The position numbers and the translations under genes are program-made. The notes beneath the pieces are model-generated. The model was not told the origin of the DNA and made no database searches. It saw only the letters and a program-made list of their open reading frames with translations. Source: Roseiflexus castenholzii DSM 13941 (GTDB taxonomy: Bacteria > Chloroflexota > Chloroflexia > Chloroflexales > Roseiflexaceae). Taken from it: 64,000 nt of DNA. The stretch lies in assembly GCF_000017805.1 (NCBI RefSeq), contig NC_009767.1:3286001-3350000 (forward strand), given 5' to 3'. Positions 17,283-25,718 of this stretch are shown piece after piece. The number at the start of each line of letters is the position of its first letter. Position 1 is the stretch's first letter.

Positions 17283-17966
17283 ATGGCTGCCAGCGCGCCT
17301 GCTGCGCTCTATGCGCGCCTGATACGGTGGGCGTTTGCGCGCTTCTACCAGGAGTTTGCCTGGACGTATGACACCGTAGCGGCGCTGGCGTCGGCAGGTC
17401 GGTGGCGCAACTGGACGTTGACGGCGCTGGAGTTTGCACGCGGCGCAACGCTGGAGGTTGGCTGTGGCACCGGGCATGTCCAGCTGGCGCTGGCGCGGCG
17501 TCACGTCGGGTTCTTCGCCGGGCTGGATCGGTCGCCACAGATGCTTCGGCTGACCCGTCGCCGTCTGAAACAAGCCGGGTTCCGCGCTCCGCTCGTGCGC
17601 GCCGATGCACGCGCCCTTCCTTTCGTCTCCGAATCATTTGACGCGATTATTGCGACCTTTCCAAGCGACTATATCGCTGCTGAAGCGACTGTCGCCGAAA
17701 TCCGGCGCGTGTTGCGCCCTGGAGGAACCGTTGCGATTGCGCTGTGGGCGCGCTTTGCTGATGATTCGCCCTACGCGCGCCTGCTTGATGTCGCGTACCG
17801 CGCGACGCTCCAGCGGTCGCCGCGTCCGGTGACGTCTGTAACCTCTGCCGCCCTGCACCGCTTTGGCGAACGGTTCGAGCGCGCCGGCATAGACGTATCG
17901 TTCAGAGAAGTCGCAACGCCGGATGGCGCAGTGCAGTATGTTCTGGGAAAGCGCCGGATGTTATGA
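17283..17966 (+). CDS. Class I SAM-dependent methyltransferase
   Basis: A 227-residue methyltransferase. Motif I is TLEVGCGTGHVQLAL, the acidic end of strand 2 is GLDRSPQML, and the post-I region VRADARALPFVSESFDAII is typical of the UbiE/type-11 group. RRVLRPGGTVAIALW is motif III. The N-terminus (FYQEFAWTYDTVA) resembles small-molecule quinone and sugar methyltransferases. The substrate cannot be assigned. It overlaps rnhB by four bases, so the two are translationally coupled. Confidence 0.85.
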   Translation: MAASAPAALYARLIRWAFARFYQEFAWTYDTVAALASAGRWRNWTLTALEFARGATLEVGCGTGHVQLALARRHVGFFAGLDRSPQMLRLTRRRLKQAGFRAPLVRADARALPFVSESFDAIIATFPSDYIAAEATVAEIRRVLRPGGTVAIALWARFADDSPYARLLDVAYRATLQRSPRPVTSVTSAALHRFGERFERAGIDVSFREVATPDGAVQYVLGKRRML

Positions 17967-18637
17967 TGAAAGGATCTCCACCGACTGTTGAAGAAGAGCG
18001 GGCACTATGTGCTGTTGGGTATCGCGCTATCGCCGGGATCGACGAAGCCGGACGCGGATGCTGGGCGGGACCGGTGGTCGCTGCGGCGGTGATCCTGCCG
18101 GAGCGGGTGATTGCCAAGCCTGAGTTGCTCGACGGCGTCGCTGACTCAAAAATGCTGACCCCTGCGCAGCGCGTCGCGCTCTTCGAGCGCATCACCAGTC
18201 TGGCAGTTGCCTGGGCAGTTGGATCCGTACCGGCGCATGTGATCGATAGCCACGGCATTCTGCCTGCCACGCGCCTGGCGATGCAGGTGGCGCTCCTGCG
18301 TCTGCCGCTTCCCGCTGATGTGCTGTTGATCGATGCGGTGCGGCTCGACGGCTGGCCCCTCCCGCAGCGTGTGCTGGTCAAGGGTGATGTGCGCTGCCTG
18401 TCGATTGCCGCTGCGTCGATCATTGCCAAAGTGATGCGCGACCGGTTTATGGAAGGGCTTGGGCGATACTGGACCCGGTATGGGTTCGCAGCACACAAAG
18501 GGTATGGGACTGCGGCGCACCAGGAGGCGCTGCGCCGCTACGGTCCTACACCGCACCACCGTCTGACGTTCCGCCCACTGTGCGATATGGCGCCTGCCAA
18601 TATCCGGAACGCAGCGTTGGAAGGAGAACAGCCATGA
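17963..18637 (+). CDS. rnhB: Ribonuclease HII
   Basis: A 224-residue RNase HII, which removes ribonucleotides and RNA from DNA-RNA hybrids. The four metal-binding acids can be placed at Asp27 and Glu28 (GIDEAGRG), Asp124 (LLIDAV) and Asp142 (VKGDVRC). The SIAAASIIAKVMRDRFM helix and HKGYGT are also conserved. The usual GRGPLAGPV reads GRGCWAGPV here, a mild change next to the active site. It overlaps both neighbours by four bases. Confidence 0.95.
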   Translation: MMKGSPPTVEEERALCAVGYRAIAGIDEAGRGCWAGPVVAAAVILPERVIAKPELLDGVADSKMLTPAQRVALFERITSLAVAWAVGSVPAHVIDSHGILPATRLAMQVALLRLPLPADVLLIDAVRLDGWPLPQRVLVKGDVRCLSIAAASIIAKVMRDRFMEGLGRYWTRYGFAAHKGYGTAAHQEALRRYGPTPHHRLTFRPLCDMAPANIRNAALEGEQP

Positions 18638-19383
18638 CCCTTCACCTTAGCGCCGGCGAGTATGTGCAGCGTTTGCGCCGCATTGGATTGCGTCCCGGCG
18701 AACGTCTGGTCAACAATATTCTGCACTGTGGCGATGCTGCGGTCGAACCGTTGATTGAACTGGCGACCCGTGTCCTGCTCCTTTACGAAGAACCGCCAGT
18801 CGCCTATGCGCCGATCCACGCACTGCGCCTGCTTGGTGAATTGCGCCCGCTGCGCATGGTCGAGCCGCTGCTCAAGAGCGTCGATGCTGAGTTCAAGAGC
18901 AGAGGCTCCGCGCGCGAAATCTGGCAGTATGAAGTTCCGCAGATGATTGGACGGATTGGTGCGGCAGTTGTGGCGCCGCTCTGGTCCTATATCGAAGACC
19001 CTGCCTGCACCCCTGTCGAGCGTGATGGCGCGCTCCTGGCGCTGGCGTATGCGACGGTGATCGACAAAGATGTGCGCGAGCCGGTCATCGCCGAATTGTA
19101 CCGGCGACTGATGCAGAGTGACGACCGCACATTGAACGCCGGCATTGTGCGCGCTATAGCGTACCTCGGGCTTGCCGACATGTATGGCGACATTATGGCA
19201 CGTTACCGCGCCAGCGCGGTGAATCAGGAGCGTATGCCGGCCTCGGCAGCGCGTCAGATGTTGTTGTCGCAAAAAACATCCGGCTTAGCCAACGATGCGA
19301 AACTCTCATTGTGGGAACGCTACGACAGGTTTGGACCGTTCCCGGAACCAGAAGATATGAACTTCGATGACGACGAGGAGTAA
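18634..19383 (+). CDS. HEAT-like repeat protein of unknown function
   Basis: A 249-residue soluble protein built of helical pairs, for example AAVEPLIELATRVLLLYEEP, IHALRLLGELRPLRMVEPLL and AAVVAPLWSYIEDPACTPVE, which read like HEAT or PBS-lyase repeats. The tail is strongly acidic (FPEPEDMNFDDDEE). It has no catalytic motif and is probably a protein-binding scaffold. The ATG at 18634 overlaps the rnhB stop (ATGA), and the DAHP synthase gene follows after a 5-base gap, so it belongs to the same transcript. Confidence 0.7.
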   Translation: MTLHLSAGEYVQRLRRIGLRPGERLVNNILHCGDAAVEPLIELATRVLLLYEEPPVAYAPIHALRLLGELRPLRMVEPLLKSVDAEFKSRGSAREIWQYEVPQMIGRIGAAVVAPLWSYIEDPACTPVERDGALLALAYATVIDKDVREPVIAELYRRLMQSDDRTLNAGIVRAIAYLGLADMYGDIMARYRASAVNQERMPASAARQMLLSQKTSGLANDAKLSLWERYDRFGPFPEPEDMNFDDDEE

Positions 19384-19388
19384 CGCTC

Positions 19389-20435
19389 GTGCAACCGGTC
19401 GATAACCTTCACGTTCTTGCTTTTGAGCCGCTCACCCCGCCACGCGCCCTGCGTGAGCGGTATCCGATCACCGAAGCCGCAGCGCAGACGGTCTACGAAA
19501 CGCGGGAATCGATCAAGCGCATTGTGCGCCGTGAAGACCAGCGCCTGCTGGCGGTTGTCGGTCCCTGTTCGATCCACGACACCGGAGCGGCGCTGGAGTA
19601 TGCCGGGCGACTGGCGCGCCTGGCAGGCGAGATGCGCGACCGAATCGTGATTGTGATGCGCGCCTACTTCGAGAAACCGCGCACCACCGTCGGATGGCGC
19701 GGTCTGATCAACGATCCGCACCTCGACGGTTCGTTCGACATGAACGAAGGATTACGGCGCGCGCGCGAGTTGTTGTTGCGCATCAACGACATTGGGCTGC
19801 CAACCGCCACCGAAATGCTCGACCCGATCAGCCCGCAGTATATTACTGACCTGATCAGCCTGACTGCCATCGGCGCGCGCACCGTCGAGTCGCAGACCCA
19901 TCGCGCTCTCGCCAGCGGTCTCTCGATGCCGGTTGGCTACAAGAACAGCACCGATGGCAATGTGCAGGTGGCAGTTAATGCATTTCTATCGGCGCGCCGG
20001 GCGCACTCCTTCCTTGGCATCGATCAGGATGGACAGAGTTGCGTGGTGCGTACCACCGGCAATCCCGATGGCATGATCATCCTGCGCGGTAGCAGCGCCG
20101 GACCGAACTATGATGCGGCAACCGTTGTGCGCACTGAACAGGCGATGGAGGCGGCAGGTCTATTGCCCGCCATCATGATCGATTGTAGCCACGCCAATGC
20201 GGGCGGCGATCACACGCGCCAGCCGCACGTCTGGCGCGAGGTGCTACGCGACCACATCGCCAGCCGCAACGCCGTCATCGGTATGATGGTCGAAAGCTAT
20301 CTGTACGAAGGGAAGCAACCGATCCTTGCCGATCGCTCACGGCTGCGCTACGGCGTGTCGGTGACCGATGCGTGTGTTGGTTGGGAAACGACCGAGCGTA
20401 TGCTGATCGAGGCATATGAGGCGCTGAAAGGTTGA
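19389..20435 (+). CDS. aroF: 3-deoxy-7-phosphoheptulonate (DAHP) synthase, class I
   Basis: A 348-residue class I alpha-type DAHP synthase, catalysing phosphoenolpyruvate plus erythrose-4-phosphate to DAHP, the first shikimate step. Recognisable blocks are VVGPCSIHD, RAYFEKPRTTVGWRGLINDP, SGLSMPVGYKNSTDGN and MIDCSHANAGGDHTRQP, which hold the metal (Cys, His, Glu, Asp) and substrate residues. The start is GTG at 19389, five bases after the previous stop. Length and N-terminal extension match the feedback-regulated AroF/AroG/AroH type, but I cannot tell which amino acid inhibits it; the symbol names the family. Confidence 0.95.
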   Translation: MQPVDNLHVLAFEPLTPPRALRERYPITEAAAQTVYETRESIKRIVRREDQRLLAVVGPCSIHDTGAALEYAGRLARLAGEMRDRIVIVMRAYFEKPRTTVGWRGLINDPHLDGSFDMNEGLRRARELLLRINDIGLPTATEMLDPISPQYITDLISLTAIGARTVESQTHRALASGLSMPVGYKNSTDGNVQVAVNAFLSARRAHSFLGIDQDGQSCVVRTTGNPDGMIILRGSSAGPNYDAATVVRTEQAMEAAGLLPAIMIDCSHANAGGDHTRQPHVWREVLRDHIASRNAVIGMMVESYLYEGKQPILADRSRLRYGVSVTDACVGWETTERMLIEAYEALKG

Positions 20436-20564
20436 ATTGCGTCTTCCCGGACCGGTCGATACCGTACCGTCTTTGTGCGCCTTCGTGTGCTTCGTAGACG
20501 AAAGCAGCATCCCGAAGCGCGCGAAGGGGACCAATGGAGGAACAAAGGCGCTCTGTGCGGCTGC

Positions 20565-21596
20565 TCACTCACCCTTACGATACGCCCACCACATCGCAAT
20601 GATTTGATTCTGCAACGGCGCTTCGTCTGTATCGGTTCGGCGCACCACCGCTGCCGTTGCAAGATTGCCCAGTTCCACCGCTTCATCCATCGTGGCCCCA
20701 GCACACAGCGCCGCTGCCACGGCTGCGATGGCGCTATCGTTCGCGCCGGTCGGCCGGATTGGACCGGTTATCGGCACGGAAGGCGCGTGGATCATGCCCT
20801 GCTCGTGAACCACGAGCATACCGCGCACGCCGAGCATGACAATCACCGGTTTGCCGGTGCGCTGGCGTAGTTGCTCGGCAGCCTGTCCCACCAGCGCCAG
20901 CGGTGGGTTGCTGCTGTCGTTCGCGCACACAGCGCGTACACATTCGCGCGCGTTTGACATGACAATGACCTGCCGGAAGAGACCTGGACGCTGCTGTGAG
21001 GTGGCCAGAAACCAGACATCTCGATGGCGAGCGGCGAGGTCGGCGATCTCCAAACGGAGTCGACGGGTGACGACCCCACATTCTTCTTCGGGGATGTCAT
21101 CGACGATGAGTACGGCTTGAACCTGCGTCACCAACGCGCGGAGACGCTCGATCAGCGCCATTGTGGTGGAAGAAGCCAGCGGGATGCGCGAGCGAATATC
21201 GAGTCGTTCATGTTCGTAGGGTATGGAGGTTCCACTGGCGATCACCGGCTGAATTGACGTTGGTGTATACCGATCAGCAGCAACGACCATAGCACGCTCA
21301 TCGATGCCGCGTTTTCGCAAATTGCGCCGCAATTCATACCCGTCGCCATCATCACCGATCACACCAAGCGTTGTGACCGCCGTCCCGAAGGCGCGCAGAA
21401 TTGCAGCGATACTGCCGGCCGCACCGGGGAGAGTCTCCGCCGCAACCACCTGGTGAGCGGGAAGCCCGGTCTCTTCCGCATACTCGATGCGCGCCGGATC
21501 GATCAGGAGACGCCGATGGAGCACGAAATCGCCTACCACCAGCACACGCGCGCGCGCACTGCGGAACAAAATGTCCTGAAGCCGGCGTTCATCCAT
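20565..21596 (-). CDS. PfkB-family carbohydrate kinase
   Basis: A 343-residue ribokinase-like kinase resembling the RfaE/HldE kinase domain. It has VLVVGDFVLHRRLLIDPARI, LPGAAGSIAAILRAFG where the family usually has a GGAANVA-type motif, and the C-terminal anion-hole and base motif as RPTGANDSAIAAVAAAL. The catalytic base is Asp287; the preceding residue is Asn286 where Gly is normal (GAGD). The substrate is unknown. Its own strand separates it from neighbours on both sides. Confidence 0.82.
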   Translation of the reverse strand: MDERRLQDILFRSARARVLVVGDFVLHRRLLIDPARIEYAEETGLPAHQVVAAETLPGAAGSIAAILRAFGTAVTTLGVIGDDGDGYELRRNLRKRGIDERAMVVAADRYTPTSIQPVIASGTSIPYEHERLDIRSRIPLASSTTMALIERLRALVTQVQAVLIVDDIPEEECGVVTRRLRLEIADLAARHRDVWFLATSQQRPGLFRQVIVMSNARECVRAVCANDSSNPPLALVGQAAEQLRQRTGKPVIVMLGVRGMLVVHEQGMIHAPSVPITGPIRPTGANDSAIAAVAAALCAGATMDEAVELGNLATAAVVRRTDTDEAPLQNQIIAMWWAYRKGE

Positions 21597-21708
21597 GGTC
21601 GTCGCCGAGTCATGTCGCTAATATGATCGGGAATGATTACCCTTCCAATGGTTCGAGCAATATGATACACTGGTAAAGAGAACGAAATCATTATACGGGC
21701 TGAAAGGC

Positions 21709-22050
21709 ATGGCAATGATCAGACAGGCACTTCGGACTTTGCGCCTCATTGTCGGTTGGATCTGCATTATCGGCGGTCTGATCGTTTCGATTTCTCCCAT
21801 TCCCTTTGGATTTGTCATTGTCATCGCCGGGATCATCCTGGTCGGTCCACGTGATCGCGGGCTGCGCATAGTTCGCGCCTGGTGGAACCGCGCGATCCGT
21901 TCGCTGGCGTCCTCGTCTGTGCCGTTGGTGTCGGCGCTTGCGAAGCGTATCATTACGTTTCAGTCGTCAATCGAAATGCGCATTCATCAGTGGACGGCGA
22001 CGCGCACAACTCCTCGCATTGCACCGCAGCGCGCTGTCGCCGAGGAGTAA
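21709..22050 (+). CDS. Small two-helix membrane protein
   Basis: A 113-residue protein with two closely spaced hydrophobic helices (about residues 12-28 and 31-46, joined by ISPIPFG) and then a basic cytoplasmic tail. The arrangement resembles PGPGW-type putative transmembrane proteins, but the family call is weak. A TACACT -10-like box lies about 45 bases upstream of the ATG. No functional partner is evident. Confidence 0.65.
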   Translation: MAMIRQALRTLRLIVGWICIIGGLIVSISPIPFGFVIVIAGIILVGPRDRGLRIVRAWWNRAIRSLASSSVPLVSALAKRIITFQSSIEMRIHQWTATRTTPRIAPQRAVAEE

Positions 22051-22055
22051 TCGGC

Positions 22056-22655
22056 TCACCTGCGCCTCAGCCAGTACCACGCTGAGGGCCAACTCGTATC
22101 ACACACGTGAGTAACGCCATATTCGATGCGCTCGACTTCAAAGTCGGGCGCAAATAATTGTTCCACCATCCCCTTTGCGATCCAGCGCGGCGTATCGCTT
22201 GATGTTCCATCGTGCAAATGCGCGAAGAGCAGATAGAGACCGCCGGATCGCGTCAGGCGCGCAACTTCGCCAGCATAGGCGCAGAGTTCTTCGGCGGTCA
22301 TGCCGTGCATACAGCCGACATCGATCACGAGATCATACGGCTCGCGCAAGAAGTGCAGGTCGGTGACAGATGCGATGAACAGGCGCACACGGTCGGCGAC
22401 GCCAGCGTGGTGAACCCGTTCTTCAGCACGGGCAATCGCTTCGGGAATGAAATCGACGCCATCCGCATGCCAGCCGCGCGCTGCGAGGTAGACACAGGCG
22501 CGTCCTGTGCCACACCCCAGGTCAAGCGCCCGCCCCGGTGGAAGCGATTCGGCAATCGCCATCACCTCTGGTGGCGGTGTATCGTGATCCCACGGCAGAT
22601 CACCATCGCGGTAGCGTTGCTGGAGCCGCTGGAAACGTGTCGTCGGGTCGGTCAT
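22056..22655 (-). CDS. SAM-dependent methyltransferase, TehB/TPMT-like
   Basis: A 199-residue methyltransferase beginning with WDHDTPPPEVM, typical of the thiol/tellurite methyltransferase-like group. Motif I is RALDLGCGTGRACVYLAARG, followed by GVDFIPEAIARAEE and LVIDVGCMHGM. The C-terminus has the SWPSAWYWLRRR pattern of this group. The ATG at 22655 is preferred because it gives the family N-terminus. Whether it methylates thiols, halides or metalloids cannot be read here. It is convergent with the small membrane protein. Confidence 0.85.
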   Translation of the reverse strand: MTDPTTRFQRLQQRYRDGDLPWDHDTPPPEVMAIAESLPPGRALDLGCGTGRACVYLAARGWHADGVDFIPEAIARAEERVHHAGVADRVRLFIASVTDLHFLREPYDLVIDVGCMHGMTAEELCAYAGEVARLTRSGGLYLLFAHLHDGTSSDTPRWIAKGMVEQLFAPDFEVERIEYGVTHVCDTSWPSAWYWLRRR

Positions 22656-22747
22656 ACGTGTCTTCCTTTTTGGGTTTCTTCCCCAAGGCTGTTGAGAGCG
22701 ACACCAGGCGCAATGCATGGTCACTCATCGGTAATGGATGCCTGCGC

Positions 22748-22753
22748 TATAAT
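22748..22753 (+). promoter_or_regulatory. -10 box upstream of the first ECF sigma gene
   Basis: A perfect TATAAT lies 37 bases before the ATG at 22790. No good -35 hexamer is found 16-18 bases upstream. Confidence 0.45.
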
Positions 22754-22789
22754 AGCACCGGAAATGATCTGTCGCTGTTGTGAGCCACT

Positions 22790-23371
22790 ATGGACGATGA
22801 GGCAACCCTGATCAACAGGCTGCGCCAGCGTGACCCGCAGGCGTTTGCCACATTCTTTGAGACCTATGCCGACCGCGTCTACCGCCTGGCATACGGTATT
22901 GTCGGCAGTGAAACCGATGCCGAGGAGGTGGTGCAGGCGACATTCATTTCGGCGCTCGAAGCCATTGAGCGCTTTGAACATCATGCGCGTCTTGGCACCT
23001 GGCTCTATCGCATTGCCTATAATCACGCGCTCATGATCCTGCGCCGACGGCGACCTGAAGAGACGCTGCCAGATGATGACGGCGCGCTGCCGCTTCCATC
23101 GGCTCTGAAAGACTGGAGCGTGTTGCCGGAGGAGCGCCTGCTCAGCCGCGAGGCGCAGGAAATGCTGCGGAAAGCGATCATGGAACTGCCAACGACTCTG
23201 CGCGCAGCATTCATCTGTCGTGACATTGAAGGTCTTTCAACGGCTGACTGCGCACAGATCATCGGCATTAGCGAGGGGGCGTTGAAGGTGCGCCTCCATC
23301 GCGCGCGCCTGACGCTGCGTGAGCGGGTCAGTGAGTACTTCGGCGAGTGGGTGGCGCCGGGAAACGGCTGA
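22790..23371 (+). CDS. RNA polymerase sigma factor, ECF subfamily (first of two)
   Basis: A 193-residue sigma-70 factor of the extracytoplasmic-function type. Region 2 is FFETYADRVYRLAYGIVGSE, then DAEEVVQATFISALEAI and LGTWLYRIAYNHALMILRRR. Region 4 is LPTTLRAAFICRDIEGLST and CAQIIGISEGALKVRLHRAR. It directs RNA polymerase to stress or envelope promoters and should be held inactive by the zinc-finger protein encoded 18 bases downstream. A second, similar sigma/anti-sigma pair follows. Confidence 0.95.
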   Translation: MDDEATLINRLRQRDPQAFATFFETYADRVYRLAYGIVGSETDAEEVVQATFISALEAIERFEHHARLGTWLYRIAYNHALMILRRRRPEETLPDDDGALPLPSALKDWSVLPEERLLSREAQEMLRKAIMELPTTLRAAFICRDIEGLSTADCAQIIGISEGALKVRLHRARLTLRERVSEYFGEWVAPGNG

Positions 23372-23389
23372 ACGCCGGAGGACACGATC

Positions 23390-23650
23390 ATGACGTGTGA
23401 AGAATTGATAGCCCATCTGTCGAGCTACATCGACCACGAAATGGATGCTGCGCTGGTCGCCGAAGTGCAGGAACATATTGCGCACTGCCGTAACTGCCGC
23501 GTGGTGCTCGACACGACGCGGCGCCTGATTGTGCTCGTCCACGATGAGGGGCAGCGCGTTATCCCCGCCGACCAACGCAGCGCTCTTTTTGAACGCCTGC
23601 ATCAGGCGTTCCTCAAGCGACCGCAGGCATCGAATGAGAGCGCCGTGTAA
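23390..23650 (+). CDS. Zinc-finger anti-sigma factor (first module)
   Basis: An 86-residue protein of the zf-HC2/ZAS type: CEELIAHLSSYIDHEMD, then the His-x3-Cys-x2-Cys site in EHIAHCRNCRVVLDTT. No membrane helix is present, so the anti-sigma factor is cytoplasmic. It is presumed to bind the sigma factor encoded just upstream. Confidence 0.9.
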   Translation: MTCEELIAHLSSYIDHEMDAALVAEVQEHIAHCRNCRVVLDTTRRLIVLVHDEGQRVIPADQRSALFERLHQAFLKRPQASNESAV

Positions 23651-23693
23651 CGCGCATTGAATGACCGGCATCTGAATCTACGAAAGCCGTGCT

Positions 23694-24296
23694 ATGCCCG
23701 GACCAACCATCGAACTCACGATCTACGAGAATGAAGAGGCGTTGCTCGCCGGGCTGCGTCGCCGTGACCCCGATTCGTGCGCCTGTTTGATCAAACGATT
23801 TGCGCCGTTGGTCTATGCTCAAGCGATACGACTACTCGGCGATGCGGATGAGGCGGAGGGCATTCTGCAACAAACATTCATTAAGGCGTGCGATAAACTC
23901 GACACCTACGAAGGGCGCAGTGGGCTGGGCAGCTGGCTCTATCGCATTGCAACGAATGAAGCGCTCATGCACCTGCGTCAGCGGTCGCCGCACGTCAATC
24001 TTGCCGACGTCGCCGAGACGATCCAGGAAGATGAAATGCCGCACCGTCTGACATCATGGACGTTCGATCCGGCAGCTGCGGCGCTGAACAGCGAACTGCG
24101 CATGGTGCTGGAACAGGCGCTGGCAACGCTTCCTGAAGCGCTGCGTGTTGTCTTTGTGTTGCGCGATATTCAGGGATTGAGCACTGAGGAGACCGCAGCA
24201 GCGCTTGGTCTGGGTGAAAGCGCCGTCAAGGTGCGGTTGCACCGCGCGCGGCTGCGGCTGCGGGAATTGCTCTCTGCATACATGCAGGAACATTGA
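23694..24296 (+). CDS. RNA polymerase sigma factor, ECF subfamily (second of two)
   Basis: A 200-residue ECF sigma factor, clearly related to the one encoded 900 bases upstream. Region 2 reads LIKRFAPLVYAQAIRLLGDA, DEAEGILQQTFIKACDKL and LGSWLYRIATNEALMHLRQR. Region 4 reads LPEALRVVFVLRDIQGLSTEE, AAALGLGESAVKVRLHRAR. The arrangement sigma/anti-sigma/sigma/anti-sigma suggests a tandem duplication that has since diverged. Confidence 0.95.
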   Translation: MPGPTIELTIYENEEALLAGLRRRDPDSCACLIKRFAPLVYAQAIRLLGDADEAEGILQQTFIKACDKLDTYEGRSGLGSWLYRIATNEALMHLRQRSPHVNLADVAETIQEDEMPHRLTSWTFDPAAAALNSELRMVLEQALATLPEALRVVFVLRDIQGLSTEETAAALGLGESAVKVRLHRARLRLRELLSAYMQEH

Positions 24297-24327
24297 GCGC
24301 TAGAGTCCTGGCGCATGGAGGTCCGCT

Positions 24328-24639
24328 ATGGACGCTCACCATTACCTGCACGACGATCCGGAACGTTGCCGTGACATTTTGGCGCAACTGAACGACTACC
24401 TCGATGGTGAACTCGCTGAGTCGCTCTGTCGTGAACTGGAACAGCACCTCGCCGAATGCCCCGATTGCCGGACCGTGTACGATACATTGAGTCGTACCAT
24501 TCACATCTACCGCGCATTGCGTGATGTTCCAGCCGAATTGCCGCAAGGGGTCGAAGAACGCTTGATCCATCGCATTAAGGTCTCGCTAAACGACGGGCAT
24601 CTTCAGCATAGCGACCGGCATGCTTCAACCTCCGATTGA
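24328..24639 (+). CDS. Zinc-finger anti-sigma factor (second module)
   Basis: A 103-residue zf-HC2 protein. CRDILAQLNDYLDGELAE leads into the His-x3-Cys-x2-Cys site in EQHLAECPDCRTVYDTL. No membrane segment is present. It lies 31 bases after the second sigma gene, which it probably restrains. Confidence 0.9.
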   Translation: MDAHHYLHDDPERCRDILAQLNDYLDGELAESLCRELEQHLAECPDCRTVYDTLSRTIHIYRALRDVPAELPQGVEERLIHRIKVSLNDGHLQHSDRHASTSD

Positions 24640-24714
24640 TCGCTCGCCTAAAGCGACTATGGAACGGAGCGATGCAGGGATTGCGTTCTTCCTGAACGCA
24701 AAGGAGATGATACG

Positions 24715-25017
24715 ATGATTCGGGACATCGAAGCATTTCGCGCGTCACTGAGTGGCGACGCGCCTCCACCCGGTCTCAGCGGCGCGTTGCAGGCGCTGTG
24801 GCACGATGCTCGAGGCGACTGGCACGCAGCGCATCGCGCCGCGCAGGACGATGACAGCATCGACGGCGCATGGGTGCATGCCTATCTCCACCGCAAAGAA
24901 GGTGACCTGGCGAATGCGGGGTACTGGTACCGCCAGGCGGGCCGACCGGTCGCCAGTGGGTCGCTCGATGCCGAGTGGGAGCAGATCGCGCGCGTGTTGC
25001 TGCTGCCGGATGAGTAA
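24715..25017 (+). CDS. Conserved protein of unknown function, TPR-like
   Basis: A 100-residue protein rich in Trp and Asp. LQALWHDARGDWHAAHRAAQ and VHAYLHRKEGDLANAGYWYRQAGRP look like two helical-repeat units. I recall similar short proteins in other bacteria with no assigned function. The start is supported by AAAGGAGATGATACG upstream. It ends the plus-strand block. Confidence 0.75.
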   Translation: MIRDIEAFRASLSGDAPPPGLSGALQALWHDARGDWHAAHRAAQDDDSIDGAWVHAYLHRKEGDLANAGYWYRQAGRPVASGSLDAEWEQIARVLLLPDE

Positions 25018-25212
25018 CCGGAGAAGCGTTCAGCAGTAGCGTGGTGCAGGGGCAAGGGGTGGTTGTCTTATGGCGACGCCTTTGTTCCTCTTCCCTGCTC
25101 TCTCTCCACTGTTTAAGGGCGGACCGAACCCCCACGCACACCCCGGCGCTCCTACTGTGGGACCGTGGGGCGGCCGCCAAGAAGCCGAGTGGATGAAATG
25201 GAACACTTTTCA
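25018..25212. other. Non-coding spacer
   Basis: No supportable gene. It contains the TGTGGGACCGTGGGGCGGCC stretch (about 25158-25177), which recurs near 6765-6784 with one difference. Confidence 0.45.
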
Positions 25213-25626
25213 ATTCCCTGTGACCATCCGGCATGGTCACCCCGAGCAGCGCGAGGGGTCGTGCGCGACCCGCCAGATTCCTCGCTGCGTTTACCCTGAG
25301 CGAAGCGAAGGGCTCGGAATGACACACATGCGGCATCGTCAAGCGTCATCGGTATCACCCCGCGCCTCGCGCAGATTCCTCGCTGCGCTCGGAATGACAC
25401 ACATGCGGCATCGTCAAGCGTCATCGGTATCACCCCGTGCCTCGCGCAGATTCCTCGCTGCGCGCGGAATGACACACATGCGGCATCGTCACGCGTCATT
25501 GGTATCACCCCGCGCCTCGCGCAGATTCCTCGCTGCGCGCGGAATGACAAGTCGCTGCGCGCGGAATGACAAGTCGCTGCGCGCGGAATGACACGCATGC
25601 GGCATCGTCACGCGTCATTGGTATAA
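25213..25626. mobile_element. Dispersed MITE-like element, expanded copy B
   Basis: The left inverted end is missing, but CTGTGACCATCCGGCATGG marks the usual interior start, and CGTCATTGGTATAAA (about 25613-25626) marks the right end. In between, a unit of about 85 bases (TATCACC-CCGCGCCTCGCGCAG... ...GCATCGTCA-GCGTCAT) repeats at least three times, and the GCTGCGCGCGGAATGACAAGTC core repeats at the right side. No coding capacity. Confidence 0.7.
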
Positions 25627-25718
25627 AGCCCGTGGGACGGACCCGCGCGGCGCCAGTCTCCCCTCTCCTGCACGCAGGAGAGAGGAGTGCGCTCGAAAGA
25701 AGGACCAGCACCGCCTCT

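Noticed and set aside
25070..25598. Open frames on both strands through element copy B
   Set aside because: They encode repeated GMTHMRHRQASSVSPRASRR-type peptides generated by the DNA repeat and not by selection on protein.
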